From assembly GCF_900996235.1 (NCBI RefSeq), contig NZ_CAAJGM010000055.1, forward strand, positions 116,965 through 180,964: a stretch of DNA of 64,000 bases. The letters are read 5' to 3'. Shown here piece after piece: positions 36,930 to 44,434 of the stretch (the first letter of the stretch is position 1; the number at the start of each line of letters is the position of its first letter). The translations under genes were made by a program, and so were the position numbers. Below the pieces are notes generated by a model, which saw only the letters and a list, made by a program, of their open reading frames with translations, had not been told where the DNA came from and searched no databases. This stretch comes from Paraburkholderia sp. BCC1885. Lineage in GTDB: Bacteria > Pseudomonadota > Gammaproteobacteria > Burkholderiales > Burkholderiaceae.

Positions 36930-37720
36930 GGCGGCGTCGGGAAGTTGACCATCGCGGCGGCGAGGTCGGGTTTGAAATACTTCTCGAAGATTCGCTGCAC
37001 CGTGCCGTCGGCCCGCATTTCATTCACCAGGGCGCGCCATTTTTCGCGCTCCGCCGCAGGCAATGCCCGCTTCGACATGATGAGTCCGTGTGGCACGGAC
37101 GGGTCGTTGAACGCGACGATGGTGGTGACGTCGCGGATTTTTTTGTCGTCGATGGCGGGGTAATCGAAGGGCTCGATGATCATCCCCTGGATACGTCGCA
37201 GAAGCAGCGCCTGGTACAGCGGGTCCAGCCCGCCCGCCTGGGTGACGCGGTTTTCGGCGCTCAGCGTGTCGACCAGCTGGTTGGCGGATTCGCTATAGCG
37301 GAAGCTGCGGATCACGCCTAGTTGAAACTGGCTGTTATGTTCGAAATCGGCCGGTTGACGCACGCCCGCGTCCTTGCGCACCAGCAGATAGTATTTGTCG
37401 CGGAAATACCAGGCGAAATCCGCATATTGATTGCGTTCATTGTCGGCAATGCCGGACAAACTGAAATCGAGTGCGCCGGATTCGATCAGCTTCCAGATTC
37501 GCGCACGCGACATCAAATTCACCCTGATCTGGCAACCGCTGCGGCGAATCAGTTCGTCGGCAATGTCTTTGTCGATACCCGAGTCGGTATCGACCGAATA
37601 CAGCAAACCGTGATCGTGCAATGCCAGCGTAAATGAGCGCGAGCAGGTCGGACCCGCGGCCATTGCGCTGCCAAGACAACAAAAACTGACTAGCAAACCC
37701 CCGAGGCCACGTCGAATCAC
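36926..37720 (-). CDS. Periplasmic solute-binding protein, amino-acid receptor type (SBP_bac_3)
   Basis: A 264-aa exported protein. The signal peptide MIRRGLGGLLVSFCCLGSAM(AA) precedes a type-II periplasmic-binding fold: DSGIDKDIADELIRRSGCQI, GALDFSLSGIADNERNQYAD and RWRALVNEMRADGTVQRIFE-like elements near the C-terminus (EKWRALVNEMRADGTVQRIF). No transporter genes are adjacent; the next gene, overlapped by 4 bp, is a CHASE-PAS-GGDEF-EAL protein. The start is GTG at 37720 with GGAG 5 nt upstream. It more likely presents a ligand to the sensor than feeds an ABC importer; that is inference. Confidence 0.82.
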   Translation of the reverse strand: MIRRGLGGLLVSFCCLGSAMAAGPTCSRSFTLALHDHGLLYSVDTDSGIDKDIADELIRRSGCQIRVNLMSRARIWKLIESGALDFSLSGIADNERNQYADFAWYFRDKYYLLVRKDAGVRQPADFEHNSQFQLGVIRSFRYSESANQLVDTLSAENRVTQAGGLDPLYQALLLRRIQGMIIEPFDYPAIDDKKIRDVTTIVAFNDPSVPHGLIMSKRALPAAEREKWRALVNEMRADGTVQRIFEKYFKPDLAAAMVNFPTPP

Positions 37721-38023
37721 AGCGTCTCCATCATGCGAAGGTGACTAGGATACAAGCCTTTGATTTTGTCAAAACGGCACAGATTATTGATTTCCCCGCC
37801 CCGTCGTTCGCGGGTGCCAACAGGATACCGATTTATCGCTCCAGTACAAATAAACATCCACGAGTTCGCATCGTCGCAAACCTTGCGGCCGCAAAAACCG
37901 TTTGCAAGCTGTGTCAGTGACCTGATAACGCACGAGCGTGCGACAGTTTGTCACACAAGTTACACTGTGACGACACCGCGCTTTATCCCCGGCAGCGGTA
38001 TTACGCAAAGGAATGACGGCTAG
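37721..38023. promoter_or_regulatory. Divergent regulatory region with GTCACA-N10-TGTGAC inverted repeat
   Basis: 303 bp between the divergent binding-protein and LysR genes. GTCACA (37950-37955) and TGTGAC (37966-37971) form a perfect 6-bp inverted repeat with a 10-nt centre, 53 bp before the LysR ATG. It is a candidate site for LysR autoregulation or a CRP/FNR-family protein. Confidence 0.4.
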
Positions 38024-39163
38024 ATGAGAAACATAACAATTCGCCAACTAAAAATTTTCGAAAGCGTTGCGCGAAATTTAAGTTTTTCCCGTGCGGCTGA
38101 GGACCTGCATCTGACTCAGCCCGCCGTATCCATGCAAATCAAGCAGATGGAAGATCACGCGGGCATGCCGCTGTTTACTCAGGTGGGAAAGCGCATTGCC
38201 TTGACGGAGGCCGGCACGCTTATGCTGCGCCACAGCATGGTGATCCTTGCAGATCTGAAAGCTGCCGAACTTTCAATCAACAATCTGAAAGCAGGCGGCA
38301 CCGAGCATTTGCGGGTCGGCCTCGTGACATCCGGCAGTTATTTTTTTCCGCACCTGCTTGGTGCATTCCTGCAGGGCAAGAGTGGCGTCGAGCTGGACCT
38401 GACGGTGCGCAGCCGCGACCAGTTGATCGCGTTGCTGCGCAGCGACCAGATCGATCTCGCCATCATGGTTCATGCGCCGGACGACCCCGCCATCGTGGCC
38501 GAGGCCTTTGCGCCGAATCCTTTTGTGCTGGTCGCCGCGCCGACCCATCCGCTCACCGGCGAACGGAACATCCCGTATCAACGGATTGCCCGTGAGTGCC
38601 TGATCGTCCGGGAAAGCGGCACCGACACGCGCAGCGCCGCCAACGCCACCTTCGCCAATCACGATCCGGCGCCGCGCTTCATGGAGATCGGTTGCGCGGA
38701 AGCGATCAAACAGTCGGTCATGGCCGGCATGGGCATCAGCTTCATGGCGGCGCAGACAGTTCAGTTCGAAGTGCGCGCCGGCTTGCTCAAAGTGCTCGAC
38801 GTACAGGGTTTTCCCCTCAAACGCCATTGGTGCGTGGTCCATCGTGCGGACCGGCATCTGCCGCCGGCGGCCCTCGACTTCCGGCAGTTTCTTCTCACTG
38901 AGGGCGGCCCGCGGCTCGAACATTTCACGGGAATCGACAAGGTGCAGACGGGCATGGATCTTCAACCTCCTGAAGGCGCCGCTCAAGAAACACCGATGAT
39001 TGCCTCGCCGAGCGCCCATCTCGATGTGGCGCTTCGCACCCGCGCACTGTTACGCGACGATGGATTGCCAGATGAGCATCACGTTCAGGGCCAAAATCAC
39101 GCCGGTGGCGACGACAGCCGTGCCGATCAGCTTGCGGCCAGCCGTAAATCCACCCATCACTGA
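38024..39163 (+). CDS. LysR-family regulator (CbbR-like) with overlong C-terminus
   Basis: A 379-aa protein. The N-terminal winged helix is RQLKIFESVARNLSFSRAAE followed by LHLTQPAVSMQIKQMEDHAG; the periplasmic-binding-like effector domain runs to about residue 300 (CVVHRADRHLPPAALDFRQF). LysR proteins normally end near there. The remaining ~70 residues are low in structure and the last 114 bp are antisense to the 3' end of mntH, so the native stop was probably lost. AAGGA precedes the ATG. It may regulate the adjacent convergent mntH/oxdC group or the divergent sensor pair. Confidence 0.82.
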   Translation: MRNITIRQLKIFESVARNLSFSRAAEDLHLTQPAVSMQIKQMEDHAGMPLFTQVGKRIALTEAGTLMLRHSMVILADLKAAELSINNLKAGGTEHLRVGLVTSGSYFFPHLLGAFLQGKSGVELDLTVRSRDQLIALLRSDQIDLAIMVHAPDDPAIVAEAFAPNPFVLVAAPTHPLTGERNIPYQRIARECLIVRESGTDTRSAANATFANHDPAPRFMEIGCAEAIKQSVMAGMGISFMAAQTVQFEVRAGLLKVLDVQGFPLKRHWCVVHRADRHLPPAALDFRQFLLTEGGPRLEHFTGIDKVQTGMDLQPPEGAAQETPMIASPSAHLDVALRTRALLRDDGLPDEHHVQGQNHAGGDDSRADQLAASRKSTHH

Positions 39164-40354
39164 GCGGCGCGAGGACAGCACGACAAGCGCGACGAGCGGA
39201 ATCGGCAGGATGATGCTCAGCACGATCTGGCTGTCGATCATCGCGCTCATCGGATTGCAGGTCATGCAGACGATCACCGCCGGCACCATGGTGATGAGGC
39301 GTCGCACCATCACCGGCGTCTTGAAGCCGACAAAACCCTGCATGATGTTCTGGCCGGCCATCGTGCCCACCACGGAACTGGAGATGCCCGAGGCCAGCAG
39401 CGAAACGAGGAACAGCGCGCCGGCACCGGCGCCCAGCACCGGCGTCAAGGTGTGATAGGCCACCGCGATGTCCGAGATGCCCGGGGTCTTCTTGCTGAAT
39501 ACTGAAGCGGACATCGCCACCATCGCCAGATTCACGAGGCCGGCAAAACCCAGCGCAATCATCACTTCGCGATTGGAAAAGCGCACCAGCTTGCGGCGCT
39601 GGTAATCGTTGCGTGCCGGCGCGCGGTTCTGCGTCAGGCCGGAGTGCAGATAAATCGTATGCGGCATGATGGTGGCGCCGACGATCCCCACGGCGAGCAT
39701 CAGCGCGTCGTTGCCATGCAGATGCGGCACGAAGGTATGAAACAGCGCGGCGTGCCAGTCGGGCGGCGCGATCAGTAGCTCGCACAGATAGCTCAGGCCG
39801 ATCACGGTGATCAGCGCGGCGATCACGATTTCGAGCGGACGAAAGCCCTTTTTATCGAGCGTCAGGATCCCGACGGTGACGACGCCCGTAATCAGCAAGC
39901 CCCAACCCATCGCCAGATGGAACAGCAGCGAAATGCCCATCGCCGCGCCCATGAATTCGGCGAGATCGGTGGCCATGGCGGCGATTTCCGAGCCGATCCA
40001 CATGCCGATCACGAGCGGCCGCGGAAACTCGTCGCGGCATAATTCAGCGAGACTACGGCCGGTGACGATGCCGACCTTGGCCGACATCGCCTGAAACAGC
40101 ATCGCCACGAGGCTCGACAGCAGCACCACCCACAGCAGTTCGTAACCATAGGTCGAACCGGCCTGAATGTTGGTCGCGAAGTTGCCCGGGTCCATGTAGC
40201 CCACCGAGGCGATCACAGCCGGCCCCGCGAACGGCAGCAGCGCGCGCAAACCGCGGCGGTTGTTGTCGAGCGTGTCACGCATCGCCGTGACCGTGTCGGC
40301 GGTCGCTTCCCCGGAGAGTGCGTAGCCGGCGGTTCGTTTAATGGCCATCAACAT
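39050..40354 (-). CDS. mntH: MntH, Nramp-family Mn(II)/H+ symporter
   Basis: A 434-aa inner-membrane protein of about 11 helices. The two metal-binding Nramp motifs are present: DPGN in helix 1 (GYMDPGNFATNIQAGS) and MPHTIYLHS in helix 6. It imports Mn(II), with some Fe(II), using the proton gradient. The start at 40354 (MLMAIKRTAG) has GAGG upstream; the long open extension further upstream has no helix pattern. It lies just downstream of, and in the same direction as, the manganese-dependent oxalate decarboxylase gene. Its 3' end overlaps the convergent LysR gene by 114 bp. Confidence 0.92.
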   Translation of the reverse strand: MLMAIKRTAGYALSGEATADTVTAMRDTLDNNRRGLRALLPFAGPAVIASVGYMDPGNFATNIQAGSTYGYELLWVVLLSSLVAMLFQAMSAKVGIVTGRSLAELCRDEFPRPLVIGMWIGSEIAAMATDLAEFMGAAMGISLLFHLAMGWGLLITGVVTVGILTLDKKGFRPLEIVIAALITVIGLSYLCELLIAPPDWHAALFHTFVPHLHGNDALMLAVGIVGATIMPHTIYLHSGLTQNRAPARNDYQRRKLVRFSNREVMIALGFAGLVNLAMVAMSASVFSKKTPGISDIAVAYHTLTPVLGAGAGALFLVSLLASGISSSVVGTMAGQNIMQGFVGFKTPVMVRRLITMVPAVIVCMTCNPMSAMIDSQIVLSIILPIPLVALVVLSSRRSVMGGFTAGRKLIGTAVVATGVILALNVMLIWQSIVA

Positions 40355-40520
40355 GATGAGCGCCTCTTCACAGTGCTGCTTGGTGTCGGTAGGGACTGAC
40401 TGCTTCTGCCGCGCCACGCGGGCGGGACAGTATCGAATCCGGATGGGCGCCGTGGCCCGGGTTCGCATGGAACCCGCGCACGCACGGCGCCGGTACTACG
40501 GGTTACTGCACGCGTGACGC

Positions 40521-41777
40521 TTAGGCCAGCACGTCGCGGCGTTGCTTCAGGTTGTGGATCGCATCGAGGGTTTCGTCGTCGACGCGCAAGTGTTCCTTCA
40601 GCAACTGACGCGGCACATTGGCGAGCCACTGCGACAAGGTCACTTCCGAGAAATGATCCGACTTGAAAATCTCGAGGAACACCAGATCGTCCTTACCGGT
40701 GTTCTTGATGTAGTGGCCGAGGTTCTTCTCCACATAGCCCACATCGCCCGGATTGAAGTCCACCGTCTGCGCCGCCGGTCCGGTGTTGAACACCGTCATG
40801 CGGCCCGTGCCCTTGATGAAGTATTGCCATTCATCGTTGTCCGGGTGCCAGTGCAATTCACGCAGACCGCCCGGCTTGACCGTCACGAGCGCCGCGGCCA
40901 CGGTCTTCGAAATCGGGAAGTTGCGGCTGTCGACGATACGCACTTCACCGCCTGACGTGGAAATGGTCGGCGCCATCGAGCCCATGCGGAAGATGAACGG
41001 ATGATCCGGACGGCCAGCCGGCGATGCACAGTACTCCTGATCGGCTGCCAGCGGGCCGGCCTTCGCGCCCTGGTAAATCCACAGTTGTTCGAGCGGGATT
41101 TCCTTAAACTTCTCAGCCGGAACGCCGAAGTTCTGCGCCAGAATATCCGGCGGCGTATGGGCGATCCAGTCGGACACCATCAGCGTGTTGAATTCGCCGG
41201 CCGCGCCGTTGTCGAATGCCAGCACGAATTCGCCGCCGTTGTCGCCGAGACCCTGCAGCGAGTGCGGCAGACCGGGCGGGAAATACCAGATGTCGCCGGA
41301 TTGCACGTCCGCCACTTCAGCGCGGCCCTTGGTGTCGATGGTCGTGATACGCACTTCGCCGCTCACCATGATGGCCCACTCGGCCTGCTGGTGCCAATGC
41401 AGCTCACGCACGCCGCCCGGTCCGAGGCGCATGTTCACGCCGGCGATGTCCTTCGACACCGGAAACGCCTTGGTCGTCACTTCACGCGCCCAACCGCCCG
41501 CCTGAATCCGCTTGTGTGCTTCGTTGAACGAGGCCCAGGGAATCGGCATGCCGCCCACGTCGGTCGGCGGCGGGTTGTTGAACGACGGCAGGACGTCGCG
41601 CAGTTGCGGATTCTGCGGACCGGGCTCCGAGATCGCGGCGGGTGTCGAGTTGATGGCGCCTTGCAGCGGGCTATCGGGGTTACCGAATTCAGCAGCCTTG
41701 GCGACAGCCGATGCACCGAGCGCCACCGCACCAGCAGCAGCCCCAGCCAGCACACTGCGACGGGTCAAATCAGTCAT
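40521..41777 (-). CDS. oxdC: Bicupin oxalate decarboxylase, Tat-exported
   Basis: A 418-aa protein that splits oxalate into formate and CO2. A twin-arginine signal (LTRRSVLAGAAAGAVALGAS) precedes two cupin domains. Both Mn sites are complete: H127/H129/E133/H172 and H309/H311/E316/H355, with spacing equal to Bacillus OxdC. The active-site lid that reads SENST in Bacillus reads GEFNT here (residues 194-198), keeping the Glu. Tat export fits the known need of Mn-cupins to fold in the cytoplasm. It is followed by mntH and divergent from tatA-tatB. 166 bp separate it from the mntH start. Confidence 0.92.
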   Translation of the reverse strand: MTDLTRRSVLAGAAAGAVALGASAVAKAAEFGNPDSPLQGAINSTPAAISEPGPQNPQLRDVLPSFNNPPPTDVGGMPIPWASFNEAHKRIQAGGWAREVTTKAFPVSKDIAGVNMRLGPGGVRELHWHQQAEWAIMVSGEVRITTIDTKGRAEVADVQSGDIWYFPPGLPHSLQGLGDNGGEFVLAFDNGAAGEFNTLMVSDWIAHTPPDILAQNFGVPAEKFKEIPLEQLWIYQGAKAGPLAADQEYCASPAGRPDHPFIFRMGSMAPTISTSGGEVRIVDSRNFPISKTVAAALVTVKPGGLRELHWHPDNDEWQYFIKGTGRMTVFNTGPAAQTVDFNPGDVGYVEKNLGHYIKNTGKDDLVFLEIFKSDHFSEVTLSQWLANVPRQLLKEHLRVDDETLDAIHNLKQRRDVLA

Positions 41778-42098
41778 TGTTTCTTCTCCTAAGCATTTCT
41801 TTAGATCAATTCCCGCAAGTCAGGGTCGACGCCTGTGCGACGCGGGCTATAGGGAGGACCGGCTGTTTCCTTTGCTGCAGTGAGCCGCCGCTCAAGGTGG
41901 ATGGCTCACTGCAGCAGCAGGACAGCGTCCTCTCCGTGCCGCAAATATTAGGAACGTGACCGGCAAATGAACAATCAGGATTTCTTTGCCTAACCATCAA
42001 CAGCTCTGATACATCGACGGCGCGAATGCCGTTACGATCTGCGCACGCCCTGAGTCAGGTTATCGGGCGAGTTCAAACCATCAGTAAGGAGTGTGATC
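41778..42098. other. Divergent oxdC/tatA promoter region
   Basis: 321 bp containing both promoters and the 14-bp inverted repeat described separately. AAGGAG at 42086-42091 is the tatA ribosome-binding site. No further element was assigned. Confidence 0.45.
41873..41916. promoter_or_regulatory. Perfect 14-bp inverted repeat between oxdC and tatA
   Basis: TGCTGCAGTGAGCC (41873-41886) is exactly repeated in inverse at 41903-41916, with a 16-nt centre. It lies 96 bp upstream of the oxdC ATG and about 180 bp before tatA. It could be an operator shared by the divergent genes, a cruciform, or an mRNA leader hairpin for oxdC. There is no T-run. Confidence 0.6.
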
Positions 42099-42284
42099 AT
42101 GGGTAGCCTCAGCATTACGCATTGGCTGATCGTTCTGGCGATCGTTTCGCTGGTCTTCGGCACGAAGAAAATCCGCAACCTCGGTTCGGATCTCGGCGGC
42201 GCGATCAAGGGATTCAAGGAAGGCATGCAGGACGCGGAACCGGTGGCCGCGCAGAGCAGCTCGAAGGCCGTCGAACCACAATAA
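42099..42284 (+). CDS. tatA: TatA, twin-arginine translocase pore subunit
   Basis: A 61-aa protein with the TatA plan: a short periplasmic N-terminus, one transmembrane helix ([16 protein letters not shown]), the hinge [20 protein letters not shown] forming the amphipathic helix, and a short charged tail. The ATG at 42099 has AAGGAG at 7 nt. tatB follows after 47 bp, but tatC does not, so this is a second, partial tat locus. It faces the Tat substrate oxdC. Confidence 0.92.
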   Translation: MGSLSITHWLIVLAIVSLVFGTKKIRNLGSDLGGAIKGFKEGMQDAEPVAAQSSSKAVEPQ

Positions 42285-42331
42285 CGCCGTGCGTCCGAGC
42301 GATAGCACATCAACCCGGAGACCCAGCAGCC

Positions 42332-42931
42332 ATGCTTGATTTCGACGTTTCCAAACTGGCCGTGATCGGCGTGGTCGCGCTGGTCGTGCTCGGCCCCGAA
42401 CGATTGCCGCGCGTCGCCCGCACGGCCGGCACACTGCTGGGACGTGCGCAACGCTACCTCAGCAGCGTGCAGTCGGAAGTCGACCTGCAGATCCAGATGG
42501 ATGAACTGCGCAAGCTGAAAAGCAGTATCGAACTGGCGGCCGCCGACGTGCAGAGCACCGTCGAGCGTACCGTCAACCAGCATGCGGGCGAGCTAAAGGC
42601 AGGTGTCGATGCGGCGGCGGCCACGCTTCAGGAAGCACTGCCTGCTGCCTACCTGCCCTCCATTCATGAAGGCGCGGGCGATCTGCAAGCAGACCTGTTC
42701 AAGGTTCGTCCCGCACATGCGCAGCTTGCGCCAGCGACTGTGGCATCCATTCCCGCGCAGATGCGGGACGAGGGGGTGTCGTTCGCCTGTTCGGCGTCCG
42801 CCGCGCAGCGTGCGCGACCGAAATGGCGCGGCGCCTCGGCGGTTAGCCGGCGTGGCGCGATCAAGCGCAGCCGGGTTGTTTCAACCGCGGCGAGCAAGGC
42901 GCTCGGGCGGGATTTTGGCCGCCTCGCCTGA
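42332..42931 (+). CDS. tatB: TatB-like twin-arginine translocase subunit
   Basis: A 199-aa TatB: MLDFDVSKLAVIGVVALVVL forms the transmembrane helix, then the TatB-specific GPERLPRVARTAGTLLGRAQ hinge and a long amphipathic helix (VDLQIQMDELRKLKSSIELA). The C-terminal ~110 residues are Ala/Arg-rich and poorly conserved. It normally works with TatC as signal-peptide receptor; TatC must come from another locus. A hairpin covers the stop codon. Confidence 0.87.
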   Translation: MLDFDVSKLAVIGVVALVVLGPERLPRVARTAGTLLGRAQRYLSSVQSEVDLQIQMDELRKLKSSIELAAADVQSTVERTVNQHAGELKAGVDAAAATLQEALPAAYLPSIHEGAGDLQADLFKVRPAHAQLAPATVASIPAQMRDEGVSFACSASAAQRARPKWRGASAVSRRGAIKRSRVVSTAASKALGRDFGRLA

Positions 42932-42949
42932 GATATTAAAGGCGAGGCG
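42920..42949. terminator. Bidirectional terminator-like hairpin after tatB
   Basis: CGCCTCGCC (42920-42928) pairs perfectly with GGCGAGGCG (42941-42949) around a 12-nt AT-rich loop. It includes the last tatB codons and stop and sits between convergent genes. Confidence 0.55.
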
Positions 42950-42967
42950 CAGCGGGTTGCAGGCTAT

Positions 42968-43306
42968 TTACTGACTCGCGCCCTGACCGATTCCCGCCTT
43001 CTTCTCCGCGCTCTGCAGATCCTGCGGATAGTTGGGGTCGTTCTGCGATGGGTGATAACCCGCATCTTCCAGCTTCTTCAGTTCGGCATTCTTTTTCGCC
43101 CGCGCCTGCTTGCGGGCGGCCTTGCGTTGAGCCTTGGTTGACGAGGCCGGAGCGGGCGCCGCGGTGCCCGCATTGGCGTCATCGCCGCTGGCCGAACCGC
43201 CCCCGCCACTTTGCGCGAACGCTGAACCGACGGAGCCGACTGAGCCGACGACGAGCGCCGCCGAAGCCAGCAAAACAGCGACTTTCCTGGAAGGTGAAAA
43301 GGTCAT
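42968..43306 (-). CDS. DUF4148-type exported protein
   Basis: A 112-aa exported protein. The signal segment (KVAVLLASAALVVGSVGSVG, cut after AFA) contains a small GSV repeat. A Gly/Ser/Ala-rich stretch is followed by a Lys/Arg/Ala-rich helix (KAQRKAARKQARAKKNAELK) and the family end motif GYHPSQNDPNYPQDLQSAEK. DUF4148 proteins are numerous in Burkholderiaceae; their function is unknown. GGAG lies 8 nt before the ATG. Confidence 0.75.
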   Translation of the reverse strand: MTFSPSRKVAVLLASAALVVGSVGSVGSAFAQSGGGGSASGDDANAGTAAPAPASSTKAQRKAARKQARAKKNAELKKLEDAGYHPSQNDPNYPQDLQSAEKKAGIGQGASQ

Positions 43307-43417
43307 TATTTATCTCCATACGAATGCTTCGTTGATTCCCAAGGAAGGCACAGCGTGGGAACCGACAATGTATCCGAATTGGTGACGCTTCGCCCCTTTT
43401 CGCGTAGCCGTATCGAA

Positions 43418-44392
43418 TCAGTACAGACCCAGGGTGCGCGCATGCAGGCGGCTCAAACCCAGTAGCGCGTCGATGAACGGCGTCGGCACTTCGGTGATCT
43501 GGCCCAGTTCGCGCACGGCGCCCACCAGCGCGTCTAGCTCCACGCTCTTGCGCGCCAGCACGTCCTGCAGCATGGAGGTTTTCATCGCGCCGAGTTTGAG
43601 TGTCACCTGATGCCGGTCGCTCGGCGCCTGATCGATAGGAATGCCGAATTTCGCGCCGATCTCCTTGGCCTCGAGCATCGCGCTCGTCACGAAGCCGCGC
43701 ACCAGATCGTCGCCGAGAATCTTGTCGGTGGTGGCGCCCGTGATGGCGCTGATCGGGTTCATCGTCATGTTGCCCCACAGCTTGTACCAGACGTCGCGCT
43801 GAATCTGCTGTGAAGCGGACGCGTTGAAGCCGGCTGCCACGAGCATCGCCACCAGCGTCTGCAGGCGCTCGCTGGGCTGCCCGCAGGCTTCGCCCAGGAT
43901 GAGTCCATTGCCGAGATGATGGCGGATCACCCCCGGCGCATCCTGCAGGCAGCTCGCGTGAACCACGCAGCCGATCGTCTGCGCGCTCGGAATCGCCGCG
44001 GCAATTGCGCCGTCCGGATCCACCGAGGTCAGGCGCTTGCCTGCGAAAGCGGCGCCCAGGCCATCGCAGAACCACCACGGCACGCCGTTCATCGCCGTGA
44101 CGACGACGGTGTCCTTCGTCAGCAACGGCGCGATGCCGGCCGCCACCGCGGCCATGGCCGGCGCTTTCACCGCGACGATCACGATATCCTGCGGCCCGAG
44201 GTCCGCACTGCTCTCGCTCGCGGCGACCTGTACCGCAGCCGTCTTGCCGTTTTCCACGAGTTGCAGACCATGTTCGCGCAACGCCGCGAGCGTCGCACCG
44301 CGTGCGACCACGCTGATCTCGTGGCCCGTTTGCGCGAGCCTCACGCCCATCCAGCCGCCGATGGCGCCGGCTCCATAAATGCAGATCTTCAT
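43418..44392 (-). CDS. 2-Dehydropantoate 2-reductase family protein (PanE/ApbA)
   Basis: A 324-aa NADPH-dependent reductase. N-terminal Rossmann motif MKICIYGAGAIGGWMGVRLA; the ketopantoate-reductase motif VVVTAMNGVPWW; catalytic Lys in DVWYKLWGNMTMNPISAITG. It would reduce ketopantoate to pantoate for coenzyme A, but Burkholderia has several paralogs and this one lies beside an aminotransferase, so another 2-keto acid is possible. The ATG at 44392 has AAGGA at ~9 nt. Confidence 0.84.
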   Translation of the reverse strand: MKICIYGAGAIGGWMGVRLAQTGHEISVVARGATLAALREHGLQLVENGKTAAVQVAASESSADLGPQDIVIVAVKAPAMAAVAAGIAPLLTKDTVVVTAMNGVPWWFCDGLGAAFAGKRLTSVDPDGAIAAAIPSAQTIGCVVHASCLQDAPGVIRHHLGNGLILGEACGQPSERLQTLVAMLVAAGFNASASQQIQRDVWYKLWGNMTMNPISAITGATTDKILGDDLVRGFVTSAMLEAKEIGAKFGIPIDQAPSDRHQVTLKLGAMKTSMLQDVLARKSVELDALVGAVRELGQITEVPTPFIDALLGLSRLHARTLGLY

Positions 44393-44434
44393 GCCTGAAT
44401 CCTTATAACGGGTGTCCACACGCCGGGTTGCCGC

